DNA of 64,000 nucleotides from Leucobacter komagatae (lineage in GTDB: Bacteria > Actinomycetota > Actinomycetes > Actinomycetales > Microbacteriaceae). Location: positions 62,001 to 126,000 of the forward strand of contig NZ_JXSQ01000005.1 in the NCBI RefSeq assembly GCF_000834055.1. The letters are read 5' to 3'. This document shows, in pieces, positions 44,777 through 53,485 of this stretch. Every line of letters starts with the position of its first letter. Within the stretch, counting starts at the first letter, position 1. The position numbers and the translations under genes were made by a program. Below the pieces are notes generated by a model. That model was not told where the DNA came from. It was given only the letters and a program-made list of their open reading frames with translations, and searched no databases.

Positions 44777-44799
44777 AACATTCACGTTATGTTAGGGTT
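44777..44799. promoter_or_regulatory. MerR-type operator, copy 3
   Basis: Read on the minus strand, this 23-bp site begins AACCCTAAC and ends ACGTGAATGTT, matching copy 1 at 18 of 23 positions. It ends five bases before the stress-protein ATG, where no ribosome site is seen, so that mRNA would be leaderless or very short-leadered. Confidence 0.65.
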
Positions 44800-44804
44800 G
44801 GGTT

Positions 44805-45584
44805 ATGACGACACCAGAAGGCGCGATCCTCCTCGGCTACGGCGGGTCGGACCACAGCAAAATTGCTCTGAACTGGGCCGACAACATCGCTGCCAAACTT
44901 TCTCGCCCCCTCCACGTGTTGGTTTCAGCACTGCATGTGCGTGGAGCAGCTGATGCGCCTCAGCACCTCCAGGCGGGTTACGTCACCGACGAGTTGAACC
45001 AGCTATTGGCCAACGCAAAGGCTGCACGGACTTCAGTCACGAATGTGCTCAACTCTCCGGGAGAAGCTATCGTGCGTGAAAACAAGGATGCATATCTCAC
45101 TGTGCTCGGCGCGCGAACGCAGGGCCCGCTCCAGAGCATGGTCAACGGGTCTGTGAGCCAGCATGTCACCCGCCACGCCAGCGGACCGGTCGTGGTAGTT
45201 CGTGAACCGCACACCCCTCGCACAGGACTCATCGTGGTCGGGATAGATGGCTCCGAGCCGAGCAAACATGCGTTCGAGTTCGCCATGCGACATGCCCGAG
45301 ATACCGATGGACGTGTGCTTGCGATGCACGTGCACCACAAGCATGACGGCGATACAGATGAAAAAGTCGAGCAGGTGCTCGGAGGAACCCAGCTCAATGG
45401 TGTCTCTGTGCAGATCGAACATGTTCAGGGAGAAGCTTCCGAGAAACTCGCTGAGGCAAGCCGCGAGGCCGACCTTCTCGTCACCGGCACCCGTGGGCGC
45501 AGCCCACTCAGCACGCTCATCCTCGGGTCAGTGACCCAAGCATTACTCCAGCATTCGCAGTGTCCCGTCGCTGTAGTTCGGTGA
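44805..45584 (+). CDS. Tandem universal stress protein (element cargo)
   Basis: 259 residues with two Usp domains: ILLGYGGSDHSKIALNWA...VLGARTQGPLQSMVNGSVSQHV and IVVGIDGSEPSKHAFEFA...VTGTRGRSPLSTLILGSVTQALL. The second has the full G-x2-G-x9-G-S nucleotide loop. It differs clearly from the chromosomal copy at 16911. The adjacent operator makes it part of the MerR cargo cluster. Confidence 0.9.
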   Translation: MTTPEGAILLGYGGSDHSKIALNWADNIAAKLSRPLHVLVSALHVRGAADAPQHLQAGYVTDELNQLLANAKAARTSVTNVLNSPGEAIVRENKDAYLTVLGARTQGPLQSMVNGSVSQHVTRHASGPVVVVREPHTPRTGLIVVGIDGSEPSKHAFEFAMRHARDTDGRVLAMHVHHKHDGDTDEKVEQVLGGTQLNGVSVQIEHVQGEASEKLAEASREADLLVTGTRGRSPLSTLILGSVTQALLQHSQCPVAVVR

Positions 45585-45624
45585 CGCACTTCTTTCTTAG
45601 CTCAGGACACACACAACGCAAAAC

Positions 45625-45711
45625 TTTACTGCGACCCCGTTGGCGAAATCGACTAGCAGACCGCTCCAGTTGCGTGCACGCAACGTGTTCGGGGTGAGCG
45701 ATTGCAGTAAA
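45625..45711. repeat. Nested inverted repeats upstream of the relaxase (oriT candidate)
   Basis: Three nested or central dyads: outer tttactgc/gcagtaaa (45625-45632, 45704-45711), inner accccg/cggggt (45634-45639, 45690-45695), and a perfect 16-bp palindrome gttgcgtgcacgcaac (45669-45684). They lie in the 538-bp gene-free stretch 45585-46122 before the MobF relaxase, the usual place for oriT. The rest of the stretch shows no convincing gene. An oriT role is inference; a terminator for the stress-protein gene is possible. Confidence 0.5.
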
Positions 45712-46122
45712 TTGCCGTGACTGGCGGAGTGCACTTTGTGCGCCTTGCTCAGTTACGCATGATTGCCGTTGCGCCTGGAAATCAACGACCCGACACGTCG
45801 CCGCCCACTCGTGGAATCGTGCTTTTAGGGCTCCGACAGATCGGTGAGTTCCGTCCGAAGCTACTCGGTGCTTGATGCTGGAATGGTCGCCATTCAGGTG
45901 TACCACGAACACATCCAGTCCTTCATCGTTCTCCTTCGCCCACTCGCGAAGGCAGTGCCCTGAAACCGCGCTTCGCAGCCTCGAACGATTCACTGTTAAG
46001 ACCGCCCGTATGAGCTACCACGCGTCTTGCAGAAGAGGCGCGTCCCGTGATGCGCGCTGTGAATTTTGAAGCCACAGCAAGGCGGTTAGTAAGGCCTACC
46101 TGTCTCTCAGGAGGCAGTGGCG

Positions 46123-49100
46123 ATGACAGTTTCGATACGCGTGATGAGTGCTGGCGACGGATACAAATATCTCCTGCGCACTGTCGCTACCGGTGATGGT
46201 GACCGGTCGCTTTCCACACCGTTGACCCGCTACTACGCCGAGCACGGATCGCCACCCGGGCGATGGATTGGGCAAGGCCTCACAGGGATCGGTGCCGGGC
46301 AACTTAGCATCAGTGACCAGGTATCGGAGGCGCAGCTTCAACTTCTTGTCGGGATGGGACGTGACCCCATCACGGGAGGCCCTCTTGGGCGGGCCTACCA
46401 GTCATTCGCGCCGGTAACGGAACGGATCGACGCACGAATAGCTGCGTTGGATGCTTCGTTGTCGCCTGCCGCCCGTGCGAAGCAGGTCGCACAGATCGAG
46501 GTCGAAGAAACCGAGCGCGGCACGCGCCGTGCGGTGGCGGGGTTTGACTACACGTTCTCGGTTCCGAAGTCCGCGTCGGTGTTGTGGGCAGTTGCGGACG
46601 CGGGGACGCAATCCTTGATCGCGCAGGCGCACCATGCAGCGATCGCGGAGGTAGTTGCGTTCATCGAGCGCGAGGTTGCGACCACGCGGGTGGGTGCAAC
46701 CGGCCCGGATGGTGCCGCTGCTCAAGTCGATGTCACAGGGGTGATCGCCACTGCGTTTGATCACTACGATTCCCGTGCCAGTGATCCACATTTGCATACG
46801 CATGTGGTGATCTCGAACAAGGTCAAGACGGCACAGGACGGGAAATGGCGCTCGCTTGACGGTAGACCAATGCACGCGGCAGTGGTTGCGCTGTCGGAGC
46901 TGCATGAGGCGGTGTTTGCCGATCACATGACCCGCACGTTCGGTGTCGAGTGGGAATCGCGGGAGATGGGTCGTGACCGCAACCCAGCATGGGCAATCAG
47001 CGTCGTGCCCGAAGTATTGGTGTCGGAGTTCTCCACCCGATCTCGTCATATTGACGTGGAAAAGAACCGGCTCGTCGACGCCTATATCGAGAAGCACGGC
47101 AAGCAGCCGTCCACTGCGACAATCTTGAAACTCCGCGCGCAAGCAACCCTTGCAACTCGGCCCGCGAAGCGGGTGCGATCCCTGGCCGAACTCACCGACG
47201 ATTGGCGCACTCGCGCAACCCGTCTGCTCGGCGAAGACGCAACCGGTTGGGCGCAACGTGTTGCTGCGAACCCGCCCGCAATGTTGTTTCGTGCCGACGA
47301 TGTGCCTCTTGATGTCGTTGCCGAGATCGGGCAGAGCGTCGTGGATGTAGTGGGTGAGAAGCGGTCGACGTGGCGGCGCTGGAACCTGCACGCCGAAGCA
47401 TCCCGGCAACTCATGGGGTGGCGCTTTGCCACGATGCTTGACCGTGAAGCGATCACCGGGCTAATCGTCGACGCCGCAGAGAACGCGTCGCTCCGTCTGA
47501 CGCCGCCCGAGCTGGCTTCAAACCCGGTAGTGTTTCAACGAGCCGACGGGAGTAGTCGGTTTCGACCGAAGCACTCCACCGTTTATTCCTCCGAAACACT
47601 GCTTGAAGCCGAAGACCGGCTCCTGCAACGCTCCCGAGCTACTACTGCACCAACTGTTGCTCTTGCGACGGTTGAACAGATCACGCAACGCCCCGATGCT
47701 GATGGACGGATGCTGAGCGAGGATCAAGCGGCAGCACTCGCTACGATCGCGATCTCTGGACGAGGCATTGATGTGCTTGTGGGGGCAGCGGGTGCTGGGA
47801 AGACCACCGCCATGAATGCGCTCCGCCGAGCATGGGAACAAGAAAATGGCGCCGGTTCCGTGGTCGGGCTCGCACCGTCAGCGGTGGCCGCGCAGGTGCT
47901 CGCTGACGATCTTGGGATCGCTACGGAGAACACGGCGAAGTGGTGGCAGAACTACCTCGCCCACGGCACCACGTTCACTGCGGGTCAGCTGGTCATTATT
48001 GATGAAGCCTCCCTCGCGGGTACACACTCACTGGACCGCATCACGGCACTTGCTGAGAGGGAAGGGGCGAAGGTGCTGCTTGTGGGCGACTATGCGCAAC
48101 TGCAATCCGTCGACGCAGGTGGCGCATTTTCGCTCCTGGTCGGTGACCGCGACGATTCGCCCGAGCTGGTCGATATCCACCGATTCACCAACGAGTGGGA
48201 AAAGACCGCTTCCCTTGATCTCCGGCACGGACGCACCGACATTATCGACACCTACACCCTCCACGACCGCGTCCACGGCGGTGAAGAAGACACCATGACA
48301 GATGCGGCTTATACGGCCTGGCGTGCAGACACGAACGCTGGCTTGGTGTCGGTGCTGATCGCGGAGACCAACGAGACCGTCACCGCATTGAACAACCGTG
48401 CCCGCGCCGACCTCATCCTCGACGGCACCCTCAAGGCGGATCGCGAAGTTCGTTTGACTGACGGTTCGCTGGCGGGGGTTGGGGACACGATCATCACACG
48501 TCGCAACGATCGGCGACTTCGTACCAAGGACACGTGGGTGCGAAACGGTGCGCGCTGGAAGATCACCCGAGTCCGCAATGATGGCTCCCTCACGGTTCGA
48601 GCAGCGGGACGACCATTCGGCAGCGCGATCGTGCTCCCCGCCGCCTATGCGGCGGAGCATGTCGATCTCGGTTACGCAGTCACCGCACACCGAGCACAAG
48701 GGGTCACGACCGACACCGCGCACACCGTCGTCACTGCAACGACGACGCGGGAGAACTTCTACGTTTCCATGAGTCGTGGCCGAAACAGCAACCATGCCTA
48801 TGTCGCAGTCGATCAGCCCGATGACGCTCACAGTGAACCGCACCCCGGCGACAACACCGAAGCCACCGCTCGATCCGTGCTCTACGGAGTCATGCAGCAC
48901 GTTGGCGCTGAACTCTCCGCACATGAAGCCATCACCGCCGAACAGCACCATTGGGGGTCGATCGCGCAGCTCGCGGCGGAGTACGAGACGATCGCGCAAG
49001 CAGCCCAGCTTGACCGGTGGGCTGCCCTTCTCCACGCGAGCGGCCTCACGCCTGAGCAGACAGAGAAGGTGCTCGCCTCTGACGCGTATGGTGCGCTGTC

Positions 49101-49671
49101 GGCCGAGTTGCGGCGGGCAGAAGCGAACCATCATGATGTTGACCGGCTCCTGCCACGCCTCGTACAAGCCCGCAGTGTTGAGGATGCCGACGACATCGCA
49201 TCCGTGCTGCATGCTCGGCTCGCGAAGGCGTGCGCGCGCCCAGCAGGGTCAGGACGCGTCCGCAAACAGCCCCGACTGATCACAGGTCTCATCCCGCGCG
49301 CGGGCGGAACCATGAGCCCAGACATGCGACAGGCATTGAATGAACGACGCGACCTGATCGAGAAACGAGCAGATGCGGTACTCGATTCAGCTCTTACTGA
49401 AAACGCAGCGTGGGTCGAATCTCTTGGTCCAGTGCCCAAGGAACCGAAATTGGCGAGGGCGTGGATGCGGCAAGCACGAGTCGTCGCCGCGTACCGTGAC
49501 CACTACCAGATCAGCGGACCGCACCCGCTGGGCCCCATACCGGAGCGCGTCGCCCAGAAGATCGACCACGCGCGCGCCCTAAGCGCGTTCCGAACGGTCA
49601 CTCGCTACGGGTCCACTCTTTTCCAGGAAAGCACGAATGCTCATCAAACGACGCGAGGACTCAGCTTCTGA
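46123..49671 (+). CDS. traA: MobF relaxase-helicase (TraA/TrwC-like)
   Basis: Nicks oriT, stays bound to the 5' end and unwinds DNA during transfer. 1182 residues. The N-terminal TrwC relaxase domain carries candidate tyrosines in LTRYYAEHG (about residues 33-36) and the HUH histidine triad in DPHLHTHVVIS near 222. The RecD-like helicase follows, with Walker A VGAAGAGKTTAMNALR near 555, Walker B VIIDEASLAGTHSL, DYAQLQSVDAGG, and VTAHRAQGVT near 850. ATG 46123 is preferred to GTG 46117 because aggagg is eight bases upstream of the ATG. It is transcribed opposite to the transfer operon. Confidence 0.95.
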   Translation: MTVSIRVMSAGDGYKYLLRTVATGDGDRSLSTPLTRYYAEHGSPPGRWIGQGLTGIGAGQLSISDQVSEAQLQLLVGMGRDPITGGPLGRAYQSFAPVTERIDARIAALDASLSPAARAKQVAQIEVEETERGTRRAVAGFDYTFSVPKSASVLWAVADAGTQSLIAQAHHAAIAEVVAFIEREVATTRVGATGPDGAAAQVDVTGVIATAFDHYDSRASDPHLHTHVVISNKVKTAQDGKWRSLDGRPMHAAVVALSELHEAVFADHMTRTFGVEWESREMGRDRNPAWAISVVPEVLVSEFSTRSRHIDVEKNRLVDAYIEKHGKQPSTATILKLRAQATLATRPAKRVRSLAELTDDWRTRATRLLGEDATGWAQRVAANPPAMLFRADDVPLDVVAEIGQSVVDVVGEKRSTWRRWNLHAEASRQLMGWRFATMLDREAITGLIVDAAENASLRLTPPELASNPVVFQRADGSSRFRPKHSTVYSSETLLEAEDRLLQRSRATTAPTVALATVEQITQRPDADGRMLSEDQAAALATIAISGRGIDVLVGAAGAGKTTAMNALRRAWEQENGAGSVVGLAPSAVAAQVLADDLGIATENTAKWWQNYLAHGTTFTAGQLVIIDEASLAGTHSLDRITALAEREGAKVLLVGDYAQLQSVDAGGAFSLLVGDRDDSPELVDIHRFTNEWEKTASLDLRHGRTDIIDTYTLHDRVHGGEEDTMTDAAYTAWRADTNAGLVSVLIAETNETVTALNNRARADLILDGTLKADREVRLTDGSLAGVGDTIITRRNDRRLRTKDTWVRNGARWKITRVRNDGSLTVRAAGRPFGSAIVLPAAYAAEHVDLGYAVTAHRAQGVTTDTAHTVVTATTTRENFYVSMSRGRNSNHAYVAVDQPDDAHSEPHPGDNTEATARSVLYGVMQHVGAELSAHEAITAEQHHWGSIAQLAAEYETIAQAAQLDRWAALLHASGLTPEQTEKVLASDAYGALSAELRRAEANHHDVDRLLPRLVQARSVEDADDIASVLHARLAKACARPAGSGRVRKQPRLITGLIPRAGGTMSPDMRQALNERRDLIEKRADAVLDSALTENAAWVESLGPVPKEPKLARAWMRQARVVAAYRDHYQISGPHPLGPIPERVAQKIDHARALSAFRTVTRYGSTLFQESTNAHQTTRGLSF

Positions 49672-49729
49672 ATGTTCCCGGCTGTCTCTGGCATCCTTAG
49701 ATAGTGGACCGGAAGGAAGTGATTCAAGG

Positions 49730-50860
49730 ATGACACAGAGTGAGCTTGCTGCCGATATAGCGAGACGTTTGGGTGTGAACGCACATCCGAGCGTCGCGCA
49801 AATCGCTGAAGCAGTCGCAGTTTTTGCTCCCTTCGGATGGGCGATGTGCGGTCGCTGGCATTACGAAGGAACGTTGCGCGTCTTAGGCAAGGTTGCGCAA
49901 AATGCCTCGCCGGTCGAACTCGATGAAGCGATCACGGAGGTCTGGAATACCGAGAACGTTACCTGGCTACGGCATGCGGCTGCACCGATTCGTCGCTGGT
50001 CGAACTCTCATTACCCTTTCAAGCAGGTGTTGTGGGATCGCGTCTCTCTAATCGAGAAAGCGATCGAACACCACATAGCGGGCGCATACGAGGCGTCTAT
50101 CCCGATTATTTTGGCTCAAATCGATGGAATGAGCCGCGATCTTACAGGACAGTCCTTCTTCTCAAAGGCCAGCAATGATCCCTATCTCGACGATGAGACT
50201 GTGGCCGGGATCGAGACGAATTTGCCTGTGGTTCGTCGCGTGTTCTCGGAAGACGTGAAGGAATCCGGCGACTACGGGAAAGTATCACGACACGGAATAT
50301 TGCATGGGCGCGACCTAGGGTATGCAACACGAGTGAATTCAACCAAGACGATTGTTCTTGTCGCAGCACTCGCGGAGTATTTCCCTCGTATCGCAGACGA
50401 CAGTGGAGCCCGGCTACGCCGATTACACGAGAACTCTGTCGCAGGCTCAAGCGAGCTAGATGATCAGGGACGGCTGATCGATGACCGACACGTCCCCGAA
50501 GTCCTCAACTTTGCTTTCGACTTCGACATCGCATACGCGAACACCGTGCTGCTTCGTACCGGGCGTTTTGACGCTATCTTTCGGCGGACCGAGATCGCAC
50601 ACAAACATAGTCTTGATTCTGAAGCCATCACGGTGGAGCAAGATCATAGCGGCGTCTGGTGGCACTACACGATCCCTGCAGGCCAGACACTCGGCTACGC
50701 AGCCCGCCCCACCACCAACCCAGAACGTCGCCATCCTGATGTTTGGCGATGGGATACCACTATTGCTCCGACCGCCCCGCCCTGGGAGGATCATGACGGC
50801 TGGCGTTCTGATGACGATTTCCCGCAGTCACCCAATTGGGAGCCGAAGCTCGTCATCTAA
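49730..50860 (+). CDS. Unknown protein with HEPN-like RHGILH motif
   Basis: 376 residues. Central motif SRHGILHGRDLGYATRVNSTKTIVLV fits the R-x4-H signature of HEPN-type folds, often RNases in defence and toxin systems. Upstream is a helical domain with EASIPIILAQIDGMSRDL. The C-terminus (about 100 residues, YANTVLLRTGRFDAIFRR...) is mixed. No toxin partner gene overlaps it. It lies between the relaxase and the defence-like operon, so a defence role is possible. ATG 49730 is chosen for the ggaagga site; an in-frame start at 49637 overlaps traA. Confidence 0.6.
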   Translation: MTQSELAADIARRLGVNAHPSVAQIAEAVAVFAPFGWAMCGRWHYEGTLRVLGKVAQNASPVELDEAITEVWNTENVTWLRHAAAPIRRWSNSHYPFKQVLWDRVSLIEKAIEHHIAGAYEASIPIILAQIDGMSRDLTGQSFFSKASNDPYLDDETVAGIETNLPVVRRVFSEDVKESGDYGKVSRHGILHGRDLGYATRVNSTKTIVLVAALAEYFPRIADDSGARLRRLHENSVAGSSELDDQGRLIDDRHVPEVLNFAFDFDIAYANTVLLRTGRFDAIFRRTEIAHKHSLDSEAITVEQDHSGVWWHYTIPAGQTLGYAARPTTNPERRHPDVWRWDTTIAPTAPPWEDHDGWRSDDDFPQSPNWEPKLVI

Positions 50861-51026
50861 CACTGATCCTCCAGCCCACTATCGGCTTCCGCCTGCCAGT
50901 GCTTCGTCGTATCATTAAGAACGAGGCGGATTCTCCTCACTAACGCGCCATTCGTGGCAGGCCTTACGGGGTAACTCTTCAACGCACCGTCTTACCAGTC
51001 AGATCCGTGCGATGGAGAGGAAAAAC

Positions 51027-51386
51027 ATGATCCACCTACTATGGGTCGGCAGCGCCCGTGCCCGCTACGTCTTTCGTCGGTATATGCCGACAAATATCCT
51101 GCTAGATGCGATTCGCACAAGGCGCGGCCTCAAATGGGGCATCCCCGCCATGCTGCTCGCTGTTCCATACGGGCTAGCAGCCGCCATCCTCGCCCAGATC
51201 ATTGAGAACGGCGGCCCCGGCTGGCTCAATACCCTCGTCCTGCTCAGCATCTGGAACCTGCTCAAGGTGCTATGGATCGGGCCGGTTAGCCTCGTCCTGC
51301 TTGTGCAAGTTCATGCCCACGAGTTCAGAACCCGGCGAGCAAACCACCACTGTGCGCCGAGCACTCTCGGGTCGAGTCTTTATTAG
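51027..51386 (+). CDS. Small membrane protein found beside actinobacterial relaxases
   Basis: 119 residues beginning MIHLLWVGSARARYVFRRYMP. Two membrane segments follow (KWGIPAMLLAVPYGLAAAILAQIIENG; TLVLLSIWNLLKVLWIGPVSLVLLV). Proteins of this form, sometimes labelled sulfate permease-like, recur near MobF genes in actinobacterial elements; their role is unknown. A gagagg site supports ATG 51027. The stop overlaps the end of the convergent nuclease gene by four bases. Confidence 0.75.
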   Translation: MIHLLWVGSARARYVFRRYMPTNILLDAIRTRRGLKWGIPAMLLAVPYGLAAAILAQIIENGGPGWLNTLVLLSIWNLLKVLWIGPVSLVLLVQVHAHEFRTRRANHHCAPSTLGSSLY

Positions 51387-53485
51387 CCAGTTGAGGGTGG
51401 AGTGCGGTTTCCAGGGATGTCAAACATGATGACGTGACGGTCCCCAGCACCGCCTTTGCCATCAATCGTGGTGTGTACAACATTGCTAGCTAGATCGTCC
51501 AAGTTAGTTGCACCGGAGGCGGGGGTGCGTAGGACGACGAGGAATCCGATCTTGACATCGGTGTTCCCATATGCCGCGATCTGCCGGATATACTTCGGTT
51601 TCTCTTTAAGTGCGACATGTGTGGTATCAACCTTGAGCTCGGCAACCAATGTAAAGCCCTCGAACGAGAACTGAATGTCGGTGCGTCCTCCGGCGACGCT
51701 TTGAACCTCAGACTTTGCGCGCTGACGGAAGTGGTTAGACCAAAGCCAGCTGAGTAGGTGACTATGCAGTTTGGATTCAGGAACTGCTGCATCGAACAGC
51801 CACCGTTCGTCAGACTTCTGAACGTTAGTCATCGAAGCAACGTACAACGTGAGAGCCCTCACAATACGGGTAACGGCCTCAGCTACATCACCCTTGAAAT
51901 CGTCGCTGCCCTGCAGTTTGGTGACGATATCAGTGACAACCGAATCGACAGTTAGGTCGGGTTCTGTGCGGGAGATGTGGTGGTAGGTCGCAACCTTGGT
52001 CGCAACCGAGGCCAGATCCTCTGTCGTAAGGATGCCTGCCATTTTTTTGGCAAGTTCAGGAGTGCCATTGAACAGATCAGCAAGCAGCGGCGGGATGACT
52101 GCCTGCTCGTCGCCTTTTCCCGGCGGCTCGCTGGCAAGAAGTCGTTCGCGGGCTGCTTGGAGTAGGACCCGTACGCCTTCAAGTCGACGTTTCGCATCTG
52201 AGTCATCAGGAGCAGAGCCTGTTTGTTGATTTAGCGCCTCGGCGTGGTCGTTCAAGTGCAGCATCAAAGTCGCACGTTGGACAAACCCACCTTCGATAGC
52301 AGGACGGAGGACCTCGCGGATGAGTCCGATACCGTCCTGGTGGACGGTGACATCGTATGAATGTGAAGCATCGTAGATAGCTGCTATTCGGTCAACAACC
52401 GTAGCGACCTCGTAGAACACGTCGCGATTCATCTGGTCACCCAGCCACGAAAGCTCCTCGGCGAGACGAACCCAGCTGGCGACAACAACTCGCTTGCGGT
52501 TCCCCATCCAATGACCGAGGCCGGACGAAGTGACAGTAAACCTCTCAGCGTCGCGTTGAAGAACCGTCAGCGTATCTGTGTCGAACGCTAGCGATTGCAC
52601 CGAAGGGACTTCTCCCATTGCCGCGGCCGCCATCAGTTGTTCGAGGTAGCCAAGCACACGGTTGAGGATAGTGGCGTCTTCGCGGACCTCCTCAATCCCT
52701 TCCAGCCGTCCACGTGCTGCACTGAAGTGTCCGAGGGCAACAACTGCTGTGCTCGACCGGAGCGCCCGCAAGACCTCGATGTTCGCAGCTGTCCACTCGA
52801 CATCATCAACGACAATGCTGTCGACCTCAGCAACGACCTCTATCACTGCAACCAGGTCATCAACTCCGTCCCAGTGGTCGTAGGCAGCGGCGATGCTTCG
52901 CAGAACGGCTCGTGCATAACGGGCAGGCTGAGGACTTTTGATGTCGCTGAGTAGAGCTAGAACCTTGAACCGCGAGCCGTACCCGTCGAGAGCAAGACGT
53001 GTTAATACTTCGAGAGCCTCGCCAGCACGAACCACATCTCCAAACTTGTCGCAATTGTTGTGGCTGTCCGGAGGGCCGGCGAGCGAGAGACAAACTTCCG
53101 CAAGCCTGCGGCCTGCGACGCCGAGGAATATCGGCGAGCTGCACATGATCTCCACGACTGACGCGAATGTCATCGGATCGCTGGTCTTGGCGACGACGTC
53201 CACGAGGTTGTGAGTCGTTGCGATGCAAACAGGGTTTGTAGGGTCTAGATCGCGGCACACGATGTTGGTGACTATATGTAGCATCGGGTCGTCAGTGAGC
53301 GCAGTGACTGCTTCAGCGAAGGCATCCCAGCCGCCAACATCCGCAACGATAGAGGTCGGCGGCTCTTGACCGGTTAGGGACGAACGTAGAAGCCCCATGG
53401 TGTCCTGGATGCCCATGTTCATCGACTCATCGCGTCTCAGTAATCGACGATGATGGTCCGCGGCCAAAGCGTAATGGACAGTCAC
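51383..53485 (-). CDS. PD-(D/E)XK nuclease-domain protein, third gene of ABC-3C-like operon
   Basis: 700 residues. Roughly 560 residues of helical repeat-like sequence rich in Leu, Val and Asp precede a C-terminal nuclease fold: FRQRAKSEVQSVAGGRTDIQFSFEGFTLVAELKVD, with the D...ExK catalytic triad, followed by KYIRQIAAYGNTDVKIGFLVVL. This is the likely DNA-cutting effector. Its start overlaps the ATPase stop by four bases. It is encoded last in a tight three-gene unit; together the genes look like an anti-invader conflict system. Confidence 0.75.
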   Translation of the reverse strand: MTVHYALAADHHRRLLRRDESMNMGIQDTMGLLRSSLTGQEPPTSIVADVGGWDAFAEAVTALTDDPMLHIVTNIVCRDLDPTNPVCIATTHNLVDVVAKTSDPMTFASVVEIMCSSPIFLGVAGRRLAEVCLSLAGPPDSHNNCDKFGDVVRAGEALEVLTRLALDGYGSRFKVLALLSDIKSPQPARYARAVLRSIAAAYDHWDGVDDLVAVIEVVAEVDSIVVDDVEWTAANIEVLRALRSSTAVVALGHFSAARGRLEGIEEVREDATILNRVLGYLEQLMAAAAMGEVPSVQSLAFDTDTLTVLQRDAERFTVTSSGLGHWMGNRKRVVVASWVRLAEELSWLGDQMNRDVFYEVATVVDRIAAIYDASHSYDVTVHQDGIGLIREVLRPAIEGGFVQRATLMLHLNDHAEALNQQTGSAPDDSDAKRRLEGVRVLLQAARERLLASEPPGKGDEQAVIPPLLADLFNGTPELAKKMAGILTTEDLASVATKVATYHHISRTEPDLTVDSVVTDIVTKLQGSDDFKGDVAEAVTRIVRALTLYVASMTNVQKSDERWLFDAAVPESKLHSHLLSWLWSNHFRQRAKSEVQSVAGGRTDIQFSFEGFTLVAELKVDTTHVALKEKPKYIRQIAAYGNTDVKIGFLVVLRTPASGATNLDDLASNVVHTTIDGKGGAGDRHVIMFDIPGNRTPPSTG

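Noticed and set aside
45517-45993. 158-codon minus-strand frame between the stress-protein and relaxase genes
   Set aside because: It overlaps the end of the stress-protein gene and the inverted repeats, is Arg/Ser/Cys-rich with no ribosome site, and resembles no family.
46402-47409. 335-codon minus-strand frame within the relaxase gene
   Set aside because: Lies opposite the HUH and linker region of traA, and its composition is shadow-like.
48028-49212. 394-codon minus-strand frame within the relaxase gene
   Set aside because: Opposite the helicase domain of traA; no recognisable protein features.
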